DNA from: Lactobacillus sp. ESL0700
GTDB taxonomy: Bacteria > Bacillota > Bacilli > Lactobacillales > Lactobacillaceae
Assembly (NCBI RefSeq): GCF_029392095.1
Contig: NZ_CP113930.1
Location: 62,001-126,000 of the forward strand
DNA: 64,000 bases
Reading direction: 5' to 3'
The stretch's first letter is position 1. Each line of letters begins with the position of its first letter. Under the pieces are notes generated by a model. That model was not told the origin of the DNA. It made no database searches and saw only the letters and a program-made list of their open reading frames with translations. Positions 60,378 through 64,000 of the stretch are shown here, one piece after another. The translations under genes were made by a program, and so were the position numbers.

Positions 60378-61463
60378 ATGACTAAGAAAACACAAGTTGG
60401 TTTAATTTTTGGCGGTAATTCATCGGAGTATGAAGTTTCAATCGTATCAGGCCATAACATTTACAAGGCAATTGATAAGGAAAAGTTTGAAGTACATCCA
60501 ATTTGGATTACTAACGATGGATTTATTGCAAGCGAAGAGGACTCATTTAAGGTCCTTGATGACCCTAAATATACGGTAGCCAATCCACACAAGGTAGCCA
60601 ATCTGTCTAACTTGAGTGAATTAGCTAACTTACCGGAAATTGATGTTTTCTTCCCGATTGTCCATGGTAATTTGGGCGAAGATGGCAGTTTGCAAGGTTT
60701 GTTCCGGATTTTGGATAAGCCGTTTGTTGGTGATGACGTTTTAGCTGCTGCAGTCACAATGGATAAGGAATTTACCAAGATTTTAGCACAACGTGCTGGT
60801 GTACCAGTGGCTGATTGGATTGCTATTAAACGGTTTGAATATGACGATGCGGCTAATCCTAAACGTGATTATGCCAAGGTTAGTGCTAAACTTGGCGGCG
60901 ATTTATTTGTTAAGCCATCTAACCAAGGTTCATCTGTTGGTGTACACCATGTAACTAATGAAGCTGAATTCAATGATGCCTTAGCTGATGCCTTTAAGTA
61001 TGATGACAAGGTCTTAATTGAAGAAACGATTCATGGTACCGAAGTTGAAACCGCAGTTTTGGGCAATGACCATCCAATTGTGTCTGGTGTTGGTCAGATT
61101 ATCAACGCTGCCGGGACTTTTTACAGTTACGATAACAAGTATGATGATAATTCAACTTCAAAATTACAAATTCCGGCTGACTTGCCTGAGGAGATTGTTG
61201 CCAAAGTGCGTGATAATGCCATCAAGGTTTACCAAGCAACCGAATGTAGTGGTATGGCTCGGGTTGACTCTACCTTACGTGCCAGTGACAACAAGATAAT
61301 TTTGACTGAAATTAATGCCTTACCGGGCTTTACCAACATTAGTATGTATCCTAAGCTATTTGAAGAAGCTGGTATTCCTTACACCGAGCTGATTACACGT
61401 TTGATTGATAAAGGAATTGAACGTTACAACCATAAGAAGACTTTATTGCATAAAATTGGTTAA
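60378..61463 (+). CDS. ddl: D-alanine--D-alanine ligase
   Basis: 361 residues of the ATP-grasp family: F-G-G-N-S-S-E-Y-E-V-S, H-G-N-L-G-E-D-G-S-L-Q-G, K-P-S-N-Q-G-S-S-V-G, E-E-T-I-H-G-T-E-V-E and E-I-N-A-L-P-G-F-T. It makes the D-Ala-D-Ala dipeptide for peptidoglycan. The Q-G-L-F region has F at the position (P-F-V-G-D-D-V) linked in lactobacilli with D-Ala-D-Lac use and vancomycin resistance; this is inference from general knowledge. Confidence 0.95.
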   Translation: MTKKTQVGLIFGGNSSEYEVSIVSGHNIYKAIDKEKFEVHPIWITNDGFIASEEDSFKVLDDPKYTVANPHKVANLSNLSELANLPEIDVFFPIVHGNLGEDGSLQGLFRILDKPFVGDDVLAAAVTMDKEFTKILAQRAGVPVADWIAIKRFEYDDAANPKRDYAKVSAKLGGDLFVKPSNQGSSVGVHHVTNEAEFNDALADAFKYDDKVLIEETIHGTEVETAVLGNDHPIVSGVGQIINAAGTFYSYDNKYDDNSTSKLQIPADLPEEIVAKVRDNAIKVYQATECSGMARVDSTLRASDNKIILTEINALPGFTNISMYPKLFEEAGIPYTELITRLIDKGIERYNHKKTLLHKIG

Positions 61464-61489
61464 TCACTTAGTGCTAGGGAGAACACAAG

Positions 61490-62260
61490 ATGACAAGTGA
61501 TAAGCATAACTTTGAAGAACTAACGGCGCCAGCTGCTACGGCGCGTCAGCTGCATATTAGTGTGGCAACTTTACGCAAGTATTCGCTGATTGTTGAGCGG
61601 ATTACGGGCAAGCCTGATTATTATGCCAGAACTAAGCAAAAAGCGCGGCTTTACAGTAAGCAAGACGTGCAGGACTTGGATGATTTTCATAAATTAGCGC
61701 AAAATAATGGCTTGACTCTGCAGGAAGCAGCTAGACAAATTTACTCCGTTAGTGATAAGGATGATGAGGAAATCGATACTACCTCTGCTAAAAAGGAAGT
61801 AATGACGACACCGCAAGCAGTCAAACTGCTAAACGCGCTGCAACAGACAATTAGTCAGCAGAACACGGCGATTAAGGATTTACAAGAGCAACTTAATCGG
61901 ATTGAACAGCAGAATAAGGAATTGTTAGCTAAGCAAGACCAGATGAAGCAGCCAGCTGCTAAAGATGAGCAAGATTTTAGTGCTCTGCCGGATATTTCTG
62001 GAATTGTAACAGATGACGACGACATGCAGGAGCCAATTTCGCCGATAGCGCAAGAAGAGAAGCCACTGACAGCCGCGGAAAAACGGGCACAAGTTGAACG
62101 TGATGAAGCAAAGTCTAGTCAGCAGCTTCACGAAGAAATTTTGTCTAAAGCTAAGGAAAATGCGCAAAAGCATGCCGATTCTAACAGTCATCGGACATTG
62201 CAGGATATGCAGGTAGAACCAGAAAAAGCACACTGGTGGCAACGATTTATTAATATGTAA
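61490..62260 (+). CDS. MerR-like helix-turn-helix coiled-coil protein
   Basis: 256 residues. An N-terminal MerR-like winged helix (about 14-80; T-A-R-Q-L-H-I-S-V-A-T-L-R-K-Y, R-L-Y-S-K-Q-D-V-Q-D-L) is followed by a coiled coil (about 105-150, many Q and E), an acidic middle, and a charged helix ending in H-W-W-Q-R-F-I-N-M. This HTH plus coiled-coil plan recalls RacA-type chromosome anchors. Role unproven. It follows ddl after 26 bases, probably co-transcribed. Confidence 0.75.
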   Translation: MTSDKHNFEELTAPAATARQLHISVATLRKYSLIVERITGKPDYYARTKQKARLYSKQDVQDLDDFHKLAQNNGLTLQEAARQIYSVSDKDDEEIDTTSAKKEVMTTPQAVKLLNALQQTISQQNTAIKDLQEQLNRIEQQNKELLAKQDQMKQPAAKDEQDFSALPDISGIVTDDDDMQEPISPIAQEEKPLTAAEKRAQVERDEAKSSQQLHEEILSKAKENAQKHADSNSHRTLQDMQVEPEKAHWWQRFINM

Positions 62261-62263
62261 CAC

Positions 62264-62297
62264 AAAAAACGGCTTTTAGTTAAAAGTCGTTTTTTCT
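62264..62297 (+). terminator. terminator of the ddl operon
   Basis: AAAAAACGGCTTTT / AAAAGTCGTTTTTT (one G-T pair). Confidence 0.85.
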
Positions 62298-62363
62298 TGT
62301 TAAATTTAACTAAAATCTACGCCGTAAGTACCAACTTTGCGTTACAGTAGACGAATAGATAGG

Positions 62364-63488
62364 ATGATTAAGTTGAAAAAAATCAAGCGACGCTACTGGA
62401 TGGCGTTAATTATAGCAATTATTGGGTTAGTCTTAACAGCTTGCACCTATTTTGCAACTACAATTTATAGTAAAGATGATGTGGCGGTGATTACGGATCG
62501 CACAATCAAGGATACCTTAGTGCAGAAAAATCGCGACGTGTACAACAATCACGATGAGACCAGAAAACAAATTTTGCACCTCAAGATTTTATCTGGCAAA
62601 TATCGCGGTCGCACGTTTACAACACCTAATATTTATTATCCGTCACAGATGGTGACACAAAAATACCGCGCGGGACAGCGAGTTTTGGTCAGTATTAGGA
62701 GCGGCGATCCCGCAATCAAGAACCCCAAGCGTGATTGGGTCTTGGTCTTGGCACTAACGGTAACAGTTGTCTTGATGGTCATCGTTGCAGGGAAGGAATC
62801 ACTGGGCTTAGTTGTTTCCATGGCCTTGAGCTGGGTGCTTTTTTACCTTGTGATTATCTGTGATGTGAAGCTAAATGGTTCCTATATTATTCTGCTGTTT
62901 GGCTTAGCAGATGTTGTCTTTTCCTTTTTCAGCTTGTTAATCGTTCAAGGACTTAATCGTAAAATGCTGGCAACATGGCTGGCGACTTTACTTGGGGTGT
63001 TTGTTTCCTTTGCACTCTGCTATTTAATTATGCACGTGACGGGAGAGTCAGAAATCAAGTACGAAACTGGCGACTACGCAACGCAAGATCCGCGCGGGAT
63101 TTTCTTAGCGCAAACCTTACTCGGCATCTTGGGTGCGGTCATGGATGAAGCAACGGACATCATTTCTAGTTTGTACGAGTTGGTTCAGACTAAGAAGGAT
63201 TTAACGGCTAAGCAAATGATAATGAGTGGTCGAACAATGGGCCAGGAAATCATGGGTCCACTAATTAATGTTTTGGTATTGATTTTTATGTCAGAGGCGC
63301 TGCCCATGACAATTATCTATTTGCGTGACAATAACAGTCTAAACTCGGCTTTTGGCTTTACCTTGTCGTTAGGGGTAACACAAAGCGTCATTTCCGCAAT
63401 TGGAATTGTATTAACGGTCGTCTTTGCGACCGGCTGCAGCCTACTGTTTTTAGAAGATAAAAAATGGAAGGCGGGGACTGACAAATGA
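62364..63488 (+). CDS. YibE/F family membrane protein
   Basis: 374 residues from the ATG at 62364; TTG nine bases later with AGGA upstream is an alternative. The protein has an N-terminal anchor (about 12-35), an extracytoplasmic domain, and about seven further membrane segments. G-A-V-M-D-E-A-T-D-I and G-x-x-M-G-Q-E-I-M-G-P are YibE/F marks. The function is unknown. It overlaps the next gene by ATGA. Confidence 0.88.
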   Translation: MIKLKKIKRRYWMALIIAIIGLVLTACTYFATTIYSKDDVAVITDRTIKDTLVQKNRDVYNNHDETRKQILHLKILSGKYRGRTFTTPNIYYPSQMVTQKYRAGQRVLVSIRSGDPAIKNPKRDWVLVLALTVTVVLMVIVAGKESLGLVVSMALSWVLFYLVIICDVKLNGSYIILLFGLADVVFSFFSLLIVQGLNRKMLATWLATLLGVFVSFALCYLIMHVTGESEIKYETGDYATQDPRGIFLAQTLLGILGAVMDEATDIISSLYELVQTKKDLTAKQMIMSGRTMGQEIMGPLINVLVLIFMSEALPMTIIYLRDNNSLNSAFGFTLSLGVTQSVISAIGIVLTVVFATGCSLLFLEDKKWKAGTDK

Positions 63489-64000
63489 GTACATTAATGG
63501 CACTGATTATCGTGTTGGCAGTCTTAATGACGCTAATTGGTGGTGAAACTGGTATTCGCAGCTTCTTTAGTGTATTAATTAATACACTGCTGCTGATTTT
63601 GCTAGCGATTTTTATTTCGTGGGGGATCAGTATTCCTGTCTTGATTTTGATATTTATTCCGTTAAAATTAGTAACAATTATCTATTTAGGCACTCATGAT
63701 TATCAAGTTGCTAAAAATTCATTTTATTCAGCGTTAATTGTTTGTCTAATTGATAGTTGTCTGATTTTAGGCTTTGAATGGTTGGCGCAAGCTGCAGGAC
63801 TAGGGCCTGAAGCTGGTGAGGTCCTAGTTGGGCTATCACAAATGCCGGGGTTGAGTTACCCGTTGATTGCAGTTGCAGTGGCAATCTTTTCGACATTAGG
63901 TGCGGTCGCGGAAGCCGCGGTGGCAATGAGTTCAGGTCTATTAGAAATCAAAAAGCACAATCCTGATATTAGTCAACACGAGTTATTAACTAGCGGCGGT
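63485..64000 (+). CDS. YibE/F family membrane protein, second gene, 3' end outside window
   Basis: 172 codons open to the window edge. About five membrane segments and E-A-A-V-A-M-S-S-G near the end match the second, shorter YibE/F gene that commonly follows the first. The ATG lies within the previous stop (ATGA), indicating coupled translation. Confidence 0.85.
   Translation, partial: MSTLMALIIVLAVLMTLIGGETGIRSFFSVLINTLLLILLAIFISWGISIPVLILIFIPLKLVTIIYLGTHDYQVAKNSFYSALIVCLIDSCLILGFEWLAQAAGLGPEAGEVLVGLSQMPGLSYPLIAVAVAIFSTLGAVAEAAVAMSSGLLEIKKHNPDISQHELLTSGG

Overview
The window looks like chromosome of a Lactobacillus sensu stricto (low-GC Firmicute). The grounds are the walRK-yycHI-walJ-htrA-rlmH block, SLAP-type surface proteins, a T-box before asnA, lysine and TPP riboswitches, and the gene content. 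The species cannot be named from sequence alone. An unusual trait is a thiazole-branch thiamine operon.

Layout. 0-1.2 kb: the end of an SdpI-like gene, a small P-loop kinase and two identical tRNA-Lys(CTT) genes. 1.3-9.2 kb: the WalRK cell-wall two-component system with its membrane partners, HtrA and RlmH; a cluster of DnaA boxes lies between htrA and rlmH. 9.2-18.3 kb: a ROK sugar kinase, then a thiamine region. One TPP riboswitch drives an ECF energising module leftward and a second drives thiS-thiF-thiG-M20 hydrolase-DAACS transporter-thiE rightward; an AraC-type regulator sits between. 18.3-24.4 kb: HtpX, LemA, an anion permease, an MFS gene stopped by one in-frame TAA, a 46-residue basic protein and an HNH protein. 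24.4-28.8 kb: three secreted surface proteins (BspA-type repeats and SLAP domains). 28.9-35.4 kb: two paralogous fused receptor-permease transporters, each behind its own lysine riboswitch; one is followed by an ATPase and the other by a DapE/ArgE-type deacylase. 35.5-54.9 kb: mostly housekeeping and stress genes, including an alkyl-DNA repair/sirtuin cluster, a RelB/YafQ-like toxin-antitoxin pair, asnA with a T-box, cardiolipin synthase, RNase HI, a PRPP synthase paralogue and a TetR-controlled membrane protein.

54.9-60.2 kb is the most accessory-looking part. It is bracketed by inverted copies of a small-toxin unit (plus strand on the left, minus strand on the right), each followed by or preceded by a truncated copy. 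Each full unit encodes a roughly 30-residue holin-like peptide whose start codon overlaps the stop of a conserved leader ORF. Each also carries a 13-14 bp complementarity between the 5' and 3' ends of its mRNA, and a probable antisense RNA. Inside the bracket lie an Rgg-type regulator, a 23-residue peptide gene, a small membrane protein, a PedC/BrcD-like thioredoxin protein, a CAP-domain secreted protein and another small hydrophobic peptide. I read this as a candidate peptide-signalling/bacteriocin-accessory locus guarded by type I toxin modules. That reading is inference.

60.3-64 kb returns to core functions: D-Ala-D-Ala ligase, a MerR-like coiled-coil protein and two YibE/F membrane proteins, the last cut by the window end.
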